From: Bacteroidales bacterium UBA6377 | GTDB lineage: Bacteria > Bacteroidota > Bacteroidia > Bacteroidales > UBA932 | Direction: 5' to 3' | Length of the DNA: 64,000 nucleotides | Assembly: GCA_002438805.1 (NCBI GenBank) | Contig: DJQV01000004.1 | Location: 1 to 64,000, forward strand | Shown: piece by piece, positions 41,832 through 50,024 of the stretch | Numbering within the stretch: the stretch's first letter is position 1 | How the letters are laid out: the number at the start of each line of letters is the position of its first letter | Program-made: the position numbers and the translations under genes | Notes under the pieces: model-generated | What the model was told of the DNA's origin: nothing | What the model saw: the letters and a program-made list of their open reading frames with translations, nothing else | The model's database searches: none

Positions 41832-42796
41832 ACATAAGCGGAATCATATCGTTGCTTGGAGAGGATTGGACGCGGATGCGCGAACTGATCCTTGAGGAAC
41901 TGCATTCTGACGTCGTCCTGCTCGAGGGTGTCAATTCACGGGTGCTCTCCCATTCCGGCAAGATGCTGCGTCCGCTCATCTGTCTGCTTGTCGCCAAGGC
42001 TCTAGGGCAGCCGAACGATGACAGCCTGCACTATGCGGCCGCTTCTGAACTTCTGCACAATGCCACTCTGATGCACGATGACGTGGCGGATGAGAGCAGC
42101 GAGCGCCGTGGGATGCCGACAGTTTCGGCATTGCTCGGGCCTTCCGCCGCAGTGCTGGTGGGAGACTACTGGCTGGCGAGGGCTGTTGAGGCTGTGTTTG
42201 CCACCCATCGTTTCGCTAAGGTGGTCAAGCTTTTCTCCCGTACTCTCACGGATTTGGCGGAGGGGGAGATGTATCAGCTTGAGAAGGCTTCTGCGGCTGA
42301 TACGACAGAGACTGATTACTTCAGGATCATAAGGTGCAAGACGGCTTCTCTTTTTGTGGCTGCCGCCGAGTCCGGGGCCTGTTCTGTGGACGCGCCGGAG
42401 GAGCAGCAGGAGGCTGCAAGGAATTATGCGCTTGCTCTCGGTACGGCATTCCAGATAAAGGACGACATTCTTGACTATGCCGGTACCGGCGAACTCGGAA
42501 AGCCGGTGGGGGTTGACCTGCGTGAGCGGAAGATCACCCTCCCTCTCATCGGGGCGCTGTCCGCCCTTGAGGATGAATCGCAGATGCGCTCTGAGATCCT
42601 CCAGATACGCGAGCACCCGGAATATTGTGCCAGACTGCATGATTTCGTGGTCGCAAACGGCGGGATCGAGTATGCCGCTGTGAGACTCACGGAGTACATT
42701 GACAAGGCCGTGGACGCACTTCAGGCTTTCCCTTATTCCCCGGCCCGGGATGCTCTGGCTGAAATAGCACGTTTCAACGCGTTCAGACAGATATGA
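41828..42796 (+). CDS. Trans-polyprenyl diphosphate synthase (IspB-like)
   Basis: A 322-residue class I prenyltransferase. The first aspartate-rich motif is LMHDDVADESSERRG (Asp84, 85 and 88) and the second is IKDDILDYAG. GKMLRPLICLLVAKALG marks the diphosphate-binding start. It would build the C35-C40 chain used for menaquinone. The start codon is GTG at 41828, overlapping the LOG stop as GTGA; no ATG fits better. Chain length cannot be read with certainty from sequence. Confidence 0.9.
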   Translation: MNISGIISLLGEDWTRMRELILEELHSDVVLLEGVNSRVLSHSGKMLRPLICLLVAKALGQPNDDSLHYAAASELLHNATLMHDDVADESSERRGMPTVSALLGPSAAVLVGDYWLARAVEAVFATHRFAKVVKLFSRTLTDLAEGEMYQLEKASAADTTETDYFRIIRCKTASLFVAAAESGACSVDAPEEQQEAARNYALALGTAFQIKDDILDYAGTGELGKPVGVDLRERKITLPLIGALSALEDESQMRSEILQIREHPEYCARLHDFVVANGGIEYAAVRLTEYIDKAVDALQAFPYSPARDALAEIARFNAFRQI

Positions 42797-43779
42797 GGTT
42801 CGCGCAGCTGCATGGCAACGAAGATGTCGTCAAGGCACTTGTCGGGATGGTCGATTCCGGGAGGGTGCCGCATGCGATAATGTTCCAGGAGGATGACGGG
42901 GGCGGTGCTTTCCCGCTGTGCATCGCGTTCCTGCAATATCTTTATTGTGAGCACCGGGGCGGCGGGGATTCCTGCGGTGTGTGCCCCGCCTGCAACAAGA
43001 TATCGAAATTCATCCATCCGGACGTGCACTTCGTATATCCGACAGCCGCCTCCACCATCTCTCTCCAGTACATCGCGCAGTTCAGGCAGTTGTCTGTTTC
43101 TAATCCTTATTTTACTGAGTCTCAGCTTTCTTCGGCTCTCGGAATCGAGGGTAAAAATTCCCTTATAGCCGTCAGTGAGGCCAAGCATCTGCTTGAGACC
43201 CTGTCGCTGAGCGCCCTTGAGAGCGGCTACCGGTCGGTGCTGATATATCTTCCTGAGAAGATGAATGCCGATGCGGCCAACCGCCTGCTCAAGATCATAG
43301 AGGAGCCGCCGCTTCAGACCCAGTTTCTCCTGATTACACATCATTCCGAGAGAGTGCTCCAGACCATATCCTCGCGATGTCAGCAGATCCGTGTAAGACC
43401 GGCGGGCGCGGCTGACAGTGCAGCCGCATTCGCCTCCCCTGAACTGTTTTCCGCCCTTATGGATGCGCTCATGCGCCGTGATCTGCTTGCCGCCCTTGAT
43501 GCGGGCGAGGCTATAGCCGCGCTGCCGTCCCGGGAAACTGCCAAGTCATTTTGTAAATTTGCATCATACCAGCTCCGCTTCATATTCCTTGCCCAGCAGG
43601 GCCTCGGCTCGTTGGGAGCAGGCGGTGAGGATGTTCTCAAGTGGGCTTCCGCCGTTCCCAAGACGTTCCCGCGGGCTGCACTTGCCGTCCTGGACAAGAC
43701 CAGCTTCATGATAGACCGCAATGTCAATGCGCGCCTGCTGTTTACGGATATGGTGGACAGACTTTTCAAGTTAATATGA
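42793..43779 (+). CDS. holB: DNA polymerase III delta-prime-like clamp loader subunit
   Basis: A 328-residue protein of the HolB/delta-prime group. The Zn-binding Cys cluster (YCEHRGGGDSCGVCPACNKI) and VSEAKHLLETLSLSALESG followed by PEKMNADAANRLLKIIEEPP are characteristic. The Walker A loop is degenerate (MFQEDDGGGAFPL), as is usual for non-ATP-binding delta-prime subunits. SRCQQIRV is the sensor-1 region. ATGA overlaps on both sides place it inside the LOG-ispB-holB-ricT chain. Confidence 0.88.
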   Translation: MRFAQLHGNEDVVKALVGMVDSGRVPHAIMFQEDDGGGAFPLCIAFLQYLYCEHRGGGDSCGVCPACNKISKFIHPDVHFVYPTAASTISLQYIAQFRQLSVSNPYFTESQLSSALGIEGKNSLIAVSEAKHLLETLSLSALESGYRSVLIYLPEKMNADAANRLLKIIEEPPLQTQFLLITHHSERVLQTISSRCQQIRVRPAGAADSAAAFASPELFSALMDALMRRDLLAALDAGEAIAALPSRETAKSFCKFASYQLRFIFLAQQGLGSLGAGGEDVLKWASAVPKTFPRAALAVLDKTSFMIDRNVNARLLFTDMVDRLFKLI

Positions 43780-45104
43780 ACGATATCAGAGAATCCATAC
43801 ATTTCGACTGCTCCAGGGGCTGTGTCGTGACCCGCGACGCCGAGTCCGGAGATGTCTCCTGCACCTATCGCGCCGGCTGCTGCAAGCTAGGTGATTATAA
43901 CTGGCTGAAAGACGCGCAGGACGGCTCCTGCAAGGATCTTTTCGAGGTGCGCTTCAAGAATACCCGTAAAGGCATATATATCAATGACTCCCCGCAGAAT
44001 GTGCGTCTCGGCGATCTCGTGATGGTCGAGGCCACGACCGGGTTGGATCTTGGTATTGTGACGCTTGAGGGCCCGATAGTCGGGCGGCAGATGAAGTGCA
44101 AGGGTATAGACCCGAAGACGGCTGTGTTTAAAAAAATCTACCGCAAGGCCCGTCAGACAGACATTGAGCGCTGGCAGGAGGCGATAGCCCGAGAGCAGGA
44201 GACCATGATCAAGGCCCGCAGCATCGCAGCCGAGATGGGATTGGAGATGAAGATAGGTGATGTGGAATTCCAGGGGGACGGCACCAAGGCCATATTCTAC
44301 TACATAGCCGACGGACGCGTGGATTTCCGCCAGCTCATCAAGGCATTCGCAGAGGAGTTCCATATCAGGATAGAGATGAAGCAGATCGGGGCACGTCAGG
44401 AAGCAGGGCTGATAGGCGGACTTGGCGTATGCGGCCGGGAGCTGTGCTGTGCCAACTACATCTCGTCCTTCCAGAGCATCTCCACGGCGGCAGCCCGTTG
44501 CCAGGACCTTTCGCTCAACCCACAGAAACTTGCAGGTCAGTGCGGAAAGCTCAAATGCTGCCTCAACTATGAGGTGGCGACCTACCTCGATGCCCAGTCC
44601 CGTATTCCTAAAGTGAGCGAACCGCTTGATTTCCAGGATGGACCGGCCTACCTCCGAAAGACGGACATACTCAAGGAGGTGATGTATTTTTCATACGACA
44701 AGACTTCCGATGCGCAGCTCTATCCGCTCGCGGCCTCGGAGGTGCGCGAGATAATAAAGATGAACCGCAACGGCGTCAAGCCGGAGTCCCTCAAGAGCGA
44801 GCCGGAGCCTGCGGCTCCTGAGTTCGTGACGGCAGTAGGGGATGACAGCATCAGCCGTTTCGACGCGCCGCGCCGCCGCAAGGGCGGAAAGGGCCGCGGG
44901 GGCAACCGTGGCGGCAGGCAGCAGTCTCAAGATACGGCAAAACAGGGGACTGCCCCGCAGGCGAGACAGGCGTCCGGTGACCGTCCGCGTCAAGACAGGC
45001 CTCGTCAAGGCAGTGGTCGTCCGCGTCAAGACGCAAGGCCGAAACAAAATGGTGGCAACCGACCGCGTTCGAACGCCCAGAATCCTGAGGGCGGGGAAAA
45101 ATGA
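43776..45104 (+). CDS. ricT: RicT/YaaT-like PSP1-domain protein with an RGG/RPRQ tail
   Basis: A 442-residue protein whose first ~340 residues are a PSP1 (YaaT/RicT) domain. It has the Cys-rich motifs FDCSRGCVVTRD, YRAGCCKLGDYN and GVCGRELCCANY followed by GQCGKLKCCLNYE. In Bacillus, RicT with RicA and RicF affects RNase Y and development. Residues from about 365 to 442 are basic and low-complexity: RRRKGGKGRGGNRGGRQQ, then repeated RPRQ units. A 15-base direct repeat (44982-44996 and 45018-45032) encodes part of the tail. It is followed by gldH with a 4-base overlap, a conserved Bacteroidota order. Confidence 0.88.
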   Translation: MNDIRESIHFDCSRGCVVTRDAESGDVSCTYRAGCCKLGDYNWLKDAQDGSCKDLFEVRFKNTRKGIYINDSPQNVRLGDLVMVEATTGLDLGIVTLEGPIVGRQMKCKGIDPKTAVFKKIYRKARQTDIERWQEAIAREQETMIKARSIAAEMGLEMKIGDVEFQGDGTKAIFYYIADGRVDFRQLIKAFAEEFHIRIEMKQIGARQEAGLIGGLGVCGRELCCANYISSFQSISTAAARCQDLSLNPQKLAGQCGKLKCCLNYEVATYLDAQSRIPKVSEPLDFQDGPAYLRKTDILKEVMYFSYDKTSDAQLYPLAASEVREIIKMNRNGVKPESLKSEPEPAAPEFVTAVGDDSISRFDAPRRRKGGKGRGGNRGGRQQSQDTAKQGTAPQARQASGDRPRQDRPRQGSGRPRQDARPKQNGGNRPRSNAQNPEGGEK

Positions 45105-45511
45105 GGGCGTTGATCCCGTTTATCAGTTGTCTGCTGCTGGCAGCCTGTGCCAGACCGGTCCAGACCGAAAAATTCATCCGTGCGGACAGGGCGGAGAACG
45201 GTGTGTACTCGTTTCCCGTTGACATGGACGATTCCCTGGCTACGTATGATTTCTGGTTCTACAGCAGGCTTGCTGCCGGGCGGAAGGGCAATCTTGAACT
45301 CCGTGTGAGCTGGACGGCCCCGTCTGGTCGCAGCCTCTATGAGACTGTGTATATGGGGGCGCTGGACAGCCGGGGGGAGCGGGAGCTGTATAGGAGCGGC
45401 ATCGTGCCGGCGGAGTACGGGGAATGGAGGGTCAATGTGCGCCCGATTGATCCGGGAAAGGATTTTCTCGGACTTGGGCTTATATGCAGAAGAAACGATG
45501 GGGCACGATAA
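45101..45511 (+). CDS. GldH-like lipoprotein
   Basis: A 136-residue lipoprotein (MRALIPFISCLLLAAC, lipidated Cys16). The body, with VYSFPVDMDDSLATYDFWFY and ending in FLGLGLICRRND, matches the layout of GldH proteins, known as gliding lipoproteins but conserved in many non-motile Bacteroidota next to ricT. No other gliding or type IX secretion genes are seen in the window, so a gliding role is not implied. It overlaps ricT by 4 bases and trmB by 14. Confidence 0.65.
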   Translation: MRALIPFISCLLLAACARPVQTEKFIRADRAENGVYSFPVDMDDSLATYDFWFYSRLAAGRKGNLELRVSWTAPSGRSLYETVYMGALDSRGERELYRSGIVPAEYGEWRVNVRPIDPGKDFLGLGLICRRNDGAR

Positions 45512-46337
45512 ACTCAGGAAATTTGCGGAGAACGAGACTTTCTCCTGTCTTCTCCAGCCTTCTTCGCGGGAGCTTCTTGCGGATGGCTTTTTCAATCTCA
45601 AGGATCATCCGATAAAGGGGCATTGGAGGGAGAAGATGTTCCCCGGCGGTGCTCCGGATGCGCCGCTGGTGCTGGAGCTCGGCTGCGGCAAGGGGGAGTA
45701 TACGGTTGATCTTGCTCTGCGCAATCCCGCTTCCGACTATGTCGGTGTGGATATCAAGGGTGCGCGCCTGTGGAAGGGGGCCGGCAGGGTCACGCGCGAG
45801 CATATCGGCAATGCTGCGTTCTTGCGCACCAGAGTGGAGTTTATCACAGCCTTTTTTGCCCCGGGGGAAGTGTCGGAAATCTGGTTGACTTTCTCTGATC
45901 CCCAGTTTCGCAGTGAAAATTCGCGTCTTACTTCGCCTCTTTTCCTTGAGCGCTACCGTTCTATGCTGAAGCCCGGGGGTGTGGTGCGTCTCAAGACGGA
46001 TTCAATGTTCCTGCACCGCTATACCCGTGCGGTGTGCGAGGCCAATTCGTTGAAGATCCTCTCATGCACTGAGGATCTGTATGGGGCGGAAGATCCGCTG
46101 ATAGAGCCGGAAGTGCGTGAGGTTCAGACCTTTTATGAGAAAATGTTCCGCGAGCAGGGCTACGATATCACCTATCTCTCGTTTGTGATCGACCATGACG
46201 GGTCTTTTGTCTCTCCGCGCGATCCGGAGGATTTCGACTCCGCCTACTGGCGCTCCATCGAGGGGCCGCGCCTTCTGTTCGGTCACGACTCCGCCGAGAC
46301 CCGCCGCCAGAAGCTGAAGACCGCCCAGAAGGAGTAG
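45498..46337 (+). CDS. trmB: tRNA (guanine-N7-)-methyltransferase TrmB
   Basis: A 279-residue enzyme that makes m7G46 in tRNA. SAM loop LVLELGCGKGEYTVDLA; TrmB-specific segment VSEIWLTFSDPQFRSENSR (usually FPDPxxK), then RLTSPLFLERYRSMLKPGG and VRLKTDSMFLHRY. ATG 45498 (MGHDKLRKFAENETF) matches Bacteroidota TrmB, which begin with a similar K-x-x-FAE phrase. It is the last gene of the overlapping plus-strand operon and ends 4 bases before the convergent ATPase gene. Confidence 0.92.
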   Translation: MGHDKLRKFAENETFSCLLQPSSRELLADGFFNLKDHPIKGHWREKMFPGGAPDAPLVLELGCGKGEYTVDLALRNPASDYVGVDIKGARLWKGAGRVTREHIGNAAFLRTRVEFITAFFAPGEVSEIWLTFSDPQFRSENSRLTSPLFLERYRSMLKPGGVVRLKTDSMFLHRYTRAVCEANSLKILSCTEDLYGAEDPLIEPEVREVQTFYEKMFREQGYDITYLSFVIDHDGSFVSPRDPEDFDSAYWRSIEGPRLLFGHDSAETRRQKLKTAQKE

Positions 46338-46341
46338 CTTT

Positions 46342-47589
46342 CTACATGTCTTTTGACAGCCAGTTGCCGATAGAGATGACGTTGATGGTATAGCCGTTTT
46401 GTTCAATTGTCTCGTTTTGGTTCCAGGTGATTATTTGGAGGTTGCTGTTTTTCAACTCGCTAGCGCACTCAATAATCGCATCGATTTCCCGTTTCCGGGT
46501 TCCTTTTCCTGACATGTCGTAACATACCTGGATCAGGCCTTGTGTCGTAATGCCTTTCCTGTATACGAAATCTACCTCTTTTTCATTTCTTGATCGATAA
46601 TAGAACAATTCGTTTTTCTTGAGGTCGTATCCTCTTTTGAGCAGTTCTGTGAAAACCATGTTCTCAAGCAGCCGTCCACGGTTGGGTGACAGTTCGAAGG
46701 CTCGGGCGTATATGAAGCCGGTGTCAATTACATAACATTTCCTGTCAGCCTTGTTCATGAGTTTGAATTTGCTGTTGAAACGGGGCAGAAACTGGAATAA
46801 GTAGGTGTTGCTCAAAAACCTACAGTAGTTTTGAACTGTCGTAACGCTTTTCATGTCAAGTTCCCCTGCAAGTGAGGAGGCGCTGAATGCATTGGTGAAG
46901 TTTGCAAGGAGCCAATTGGCAATGCTATATAAGTCGTCAACTTTCCTTATATTGTATCTCCTCACGAGATCTTTGACAATTGTTGAATCATATAGGCTTG
47001 AAAGGTACCCTTGCGTAACTTGTGGAGTGAGGGCGACTTCTGGATACCCTCCGTAGTTGAGATATCTTTCGTATACGGCATAGTCAGTGAGGCTCTCATT
47101 TCCTGCTCCAGTTATGTGCTCCAGATATTCGCGTGCCGAGAACGGGTAAATTCTTATTTCGAGGAAACGCCCTGAAAGAACGGAGGCTATGTCATCGGAC
47201 AGCAAATTGGCATTAGATCCCGTTATGACCAGATTCATGCCCCTCCTGTACAATTTCTCTACCCAGAGGCTCCATCCGTTGAGATTCTGTACTTCGTCAA
47301 GAAGCAGATACTCGTATCCTGGATATATTTCATCCAACAGGTCTTCAACCGTGTCTTCTGAAAAGCCTGAAAGCAGAGTGTTGTCGTCAAAATTCAGATA
47401 TGCAAACTTCTTTCCTTTGAGCATCTGCACGGCAAGAGAAGACTTGCCTGCCCTTCGGGGGCCTGTTATCAGTTTGATAAGTTTGCTGGGTAAATATGAG
47501 GTCGCCATCCCATTGGCAACTCTTTCCAGATATTCCATGCTGAGAAGTTTGTCTCTCTCTGCTTTTTGTTTGAGAATGGCATTTTTCAT
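46342..47589 (-). CDS. DUF4143-family P-loop ATPase (AAA_14), AT-rich
   Basis: A 415-residue ATPase: Walker A ITGPRRAGKSSLAVQ (about 41-55), Walker B YLLLDEVQNLNGW and sensor LVITGSNANLL. The C-terminal DUF4143 region is nuclease-like, with YYRSRNEKEVDFVY. These proteins are numerous and patchy in Bacteroidota and their function is unknown. The gene is clearly more AT-rich than its neighbours and uses AT-ending codons, which suggests transfer. A good promoter (47612-47641) and an intact frame indicate that it is expressed. Beside it lies the 3' remnant of an outer-membrane protein gene, as if the ATPase segment had replaced the 5' part. Confidence 0.88.
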   Translation of the reverse strand: MKNAILKQKAERDKLLSMEYLERVANGMATSYLPSKLIKLITGPRRAGKSSLAVQMLKGKKFAYLNFDDNTLLSGFSEDTVEDLLDEIYPGYEYLLLDEVQNLNGWSLWVEKLYRRGMNLVITGSNANLLSDDIASVLSGRFLEIRIYPFSAREYLEHITGAGNESLTDYAVYERYLNYGGYPEVALTPQVTQGYLSSLYDSTIVKDLVRRYNIRKVDDLYSIANWLLANFTNAFSASSLAGELDMKSVTTVQNYCRFLSNTYLFQFLPRFNSKFKLMNKADRKCYVIDTGFIYARAFELSPNRGRLLENMVFTELLKRGYDLKKNELFYYRSRNEKEVDFVYRKGITTQGLIQVCYDMSGKGTRKREIDAIIECASELKNSNLQIITWNQNETIEQNGYTINVISIGNWLSKDM

Positions 47590-47611
47590 TTAGTAGAATT
47601 TTTGTAATGGA

Positions 47612-47641
47612 CAAAATTAGGCTTTTTTATCCATTATACAA
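47612..47641 (-). promoter_or_regulatory. Promoter of the first DUF4143 ATPase gene, with TAATGG repeats
   Basis: On the minus strand, TTG (complement of 47639-47641), 19 bp, TAATTTTG (complement of 47612-47619). TAATGG occurs at 47605-47610, its complement CCATTA at 47631-47636 and again TAATGG at 47654-47659, so a 7-bp inverted repeat (CCATTAT...ATAATGG) straddles the -33 element. This looks like a possible operator. Confidence 0.65.
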
Positions 47642-47752
47642 AGTTTTTTGGATAATGGGATTGTCATGATGGCAAGAGCTCTTGTGTGATCCGGATTCTT
47701 TTCCTATTCTTGCAAAAATAATTTTTTTAAAAAACGTGTATGCGTGAATGGT

Positions 47753-48700
47753 ATGGCGAATCTTCCGAGTAAAATACTGTCTCTGTCCGCGCTCGACCTT
47801 TCAGACCCGTCGTGCACATTCGTCGGCAATCCGGCTCTTAAATCAAGTTACACCTGGTCAGCCAACATCAGGACCAAATACAATGACCGCAAAAAGAAAA
47901 GAACCTTCACTGCACGTGCCAATGGCTCCGTGAGGCAGAACCCTATGGCAAGCCTTATATGGTATGATGCTGCCGGTCAAAGATTCAGCCGTCCTGTGAG
48001 CATGGACACCCCACAGACAAGCATATCTGCAAGTCTGACAGCGACAACGCCTCTGGATGGAGCAGCCAAGTGGATGTTTGACATAAGCCCATCCTTCTCC
48101 GGTCAGTTTGCCCAGAGTCTGTCCGTCGGTTCTGTTTATTCCGGGGACATCACATACGAAGCTTTGTCCGGATGGCTTGAGGACAGCGCCGTGATTGAAA
48201 AATCAGATCTCGTCAATTGCAACTATGGGGTCAGTCTTGGCCTGCAGGGCAGTTTCTCTTCTGTCAGCCTGCAAGCCAAAGCTGATTGGAACTACCGCGA
48301 CTACCGCTGGGCAGAAGAATCTCTGCTTAACAGGCAAGTGCACGACGGTTCGTTCAAATTCGAGGTGCTCTATCGCCCCGGAGCCGGATGGGAGATGCAA
48401 GGCAAAGCGGAACAGCTTGTGTATCTGGGTTATCCTGGGGGGCTTACGAGGCCGGAAACAATCCTGAGCCTACGCGTTGCCAAGAAAATAGGACCGGTCA
48501 ACGTCAGCCTGAGCGGAGCGGATTTGCTTGACTCGCGTGGGGCGTTCTCGTATCGCCCGGGCCCGACGATGACCGAGTACACGCATTCCGTCCATTTCGG
48601 CCGCACCGTGATGATCGGCATCGCTCTGGACTTCGGCAAGTTCTCGGCCACGAAAGCCGCCAAGGCGAATATAGCCGCAAGCGGGATGCTGATGAATTAG
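47753..48700 (+). pseudogene. 3' remnant of an outer-membrane beta-barrel (TonB-receptor-like) gene
   Basis: About 315 residues with no signal peptide, no carboxypeptidase-like domain and no plug. The sequence begins abruptly at LPSKILSLSALDLSDPSCTF, with VGNPALKSSYTW next; the phrase 'V/Y-GNP-x-LK' is typical of the late barrel of Bacteroidota outer-membrane receptors (OMP_b-brl_3 type), where the full protein is 700-900 residues. The rest is clean barrel strands up to GIALDFGKFS. The first ~500 residues are missing and the DNA before it is a non-coding AT-rich stretch next to the DUF4143 ATPase promoter. A non-functional remnant is the simplest view; it has no promoter that I can see. Confidence 0.65.
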
Positions 48701-49563
48701 ACTTCCACCCAATGGATGCGGGCACCGCTGCGCTCCATGCCCCGGAACCAGGTCATCTGGCGTTTGGCGAACTGGTGGATGGCGATGGCGAGTCTCTCAC
48801 GCATCTGCCCGTAGCTGAGCTGGCCCAGAAGATAGAGTGTGACGAACTTGTACTCAAGCCCGTAGGAAATGAGAGTTTCTGCCGGCACTCCGCTGTCCAG
48901 CAGGCCCTGTATCTCCTCCACCATTCCCTCTTTGAGACGGGCGTCCAGCCGGCGGTCTATCCTTTCGTTGCGCACCTCGCGTGAGACGAGGGTCCCGATG
49001 AAGTAAGGATGCCTCGGCAGGCCCTCGGCCCGGGACGCTCCGCGTTCCGCGCTCAAAGCCGACTTGCTGGAGAAGTCGTAGCCGGCGGTGACGGCGTTGA
49101 TGTACATTCCCGTGCCGCCGCACAGTATGGGCACCATGTTCCTGGAGCGGATGTCCGCCCAGACGCGGCGGAAGTCCTGCTGAAACTGGAATACGTTGTA
49201 TTGCGCCCCGGCGGGAAGGATATCTATAAGATGATATGGGACATCCCCGTATTCGGATAGATCCTTGCCCGTGCCTATGTCCATACCTTTATATACTTGC
49301 CGGGAGTCGGCGGAGATGATCTCTGCACCGTCTATTACAGGCGCGTCAGTCATCCTCCCCGGGCAGCCCTCGAAGAGCCCGAGGGCCGCGCAGGCGTTGA
49401 TCTCGTTTGCAAGCTGCACTGCATAACGCGTCTTGCCTGAGGCTGTGGGCCCGAGCACGACTATCAAGTCCACCTGTCCGTCGAGATACTCGCGGGCAAG
49501 CGCGCCGAAGTCAATCTCCTCCGGCTCCGGGAGCTCGGCTATGACAGGCTTGCGCTGGGGCAT
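48697..49563 (-). CDS. miaA: tRNA dimethylallyltransferase MiaA, unusual domain make-up
   Basis: A 288-residue MiaA family enzyme that adds dimethylallyl to A37 of UNN-reading tRNAs. Walker A is VLGPTASGKTRYAVQLA (about 36-52), then ISADSRQVYKGMDIGTGK, DILPAGAQYNVFQF and PILCGGTGMYINAV; the C-terminal FAKRQMTWFRGM is present. Two oddities: an N-terminal extension of about 33 residues plus a 22-residue insert (after EINA), and the central segment with the usual I.P.D..R..RALE motif appears to be missing between GGTGMYINAV and ERIDRRLDARL. It ends 5 bases after smpB in the metK-smpB-miaA run. Function is likely but the shortened core leaves some doubt. Confidence 0.82.
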   Translation of the reverse strand: MPQRKPVIAELPEPEEIDFGALAREYLDGQVDLIVVLGPTASGKTRYAVQLANEINACAALGLFEGCPGRMTDAPVIDGAEIISADSRQVYKGMDIGTGKDLSEYGDVPYHLIDILPAGAQYNVFQFQQDFRRVWADIRSRNMVPILCGGTGMYINAVTAGYDFSSKSALSAERGASRAEGLPRHPYFIGTLVSREVRNERIDRRLDARLKEGMVEEIQGLLDSGVPAETLISYGLEYKFVTLYLLGQLSYGQMRERLAIAIHQFAKRQMTWFRGMERSGARIHWVEV

Positions 49564-49568
49564 GTCGG

Positions 49569-50024
49569 CTATTCCCTTTCGAGTTCGCGCCGGATGTCCT
49601 TCTCCTTGATGCTGGCGCGCTTGTCGTATTCTTTCTTTCCCTTGGCGAGGGCGATGTGGACCTTGGCGTAGCCGTTGTCGGAGATGTAGACTCTTGTGGC
49701 CACTATTGTCAGGCCCTTGGTCTTGACGGCCTGGGCGAGGTGACGGAGTTCGCGGGCGGTGAGCAGCAGTTTGCGGTCACGCATCGGCTCATGGCTGCTC
49801 CAGGCCGAGGCCCAGAAGTAGGTGGCGATGTTCATCCCGCGCAGGTAGAGTTCTCCGCCGGAGAAGTAGCAGTAGGCGTCCTGGAGCGATGCCTTGCCGG
49901 CGCGGATGGACTTTATCTCAGTGCCCACTAGCACTATCCCGGCATCGTACTGCTCCAGGAACTCGTACTCGAAGGAGGCCTTCTTGTTGTTTATGTTGAC
50001 CTTGGGGGCCTTGTCCCGTTTCAT
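49569..50024 (-). CDS. smpB: SsrA (tmRNA)-binding protein SmpB
   Basis: A 151-residue protein required for trans-translation of stalled ribosomes. Segments: NKKASFEYEFLEQYDAGIVL, GTEIKSIRAGKASLQDAY, YLRGMNIATY, and the basic tail KGKKEYDKRASIKEKDIRRE. ATG overlaps the metK stop (ATGA). The tmRNA gene itself is not in the window. Confidence 0.95.
   Translation of the reverse strand: MKRDKAPKVNINNKKASFEYEFLEQYDAGIVLVGTEIKSIRAGKASLQDAYCYFSGGELYLRGMNIATYFWASAWSSHEPMRDRKLLLTARELRHLAQAVKTKGLTIVATRVYISDNGYAKVHIALAKGKKEYDKRASIKEKDIRRELERE

Noticed and set aside
45101..45511. Evidence for gliding motility or type IX secretion from the GldH-like protein
   Set aside because: No other gld, spr or por genes appear in the window, and GldH homologues occur next to ricT in non-gliding species.
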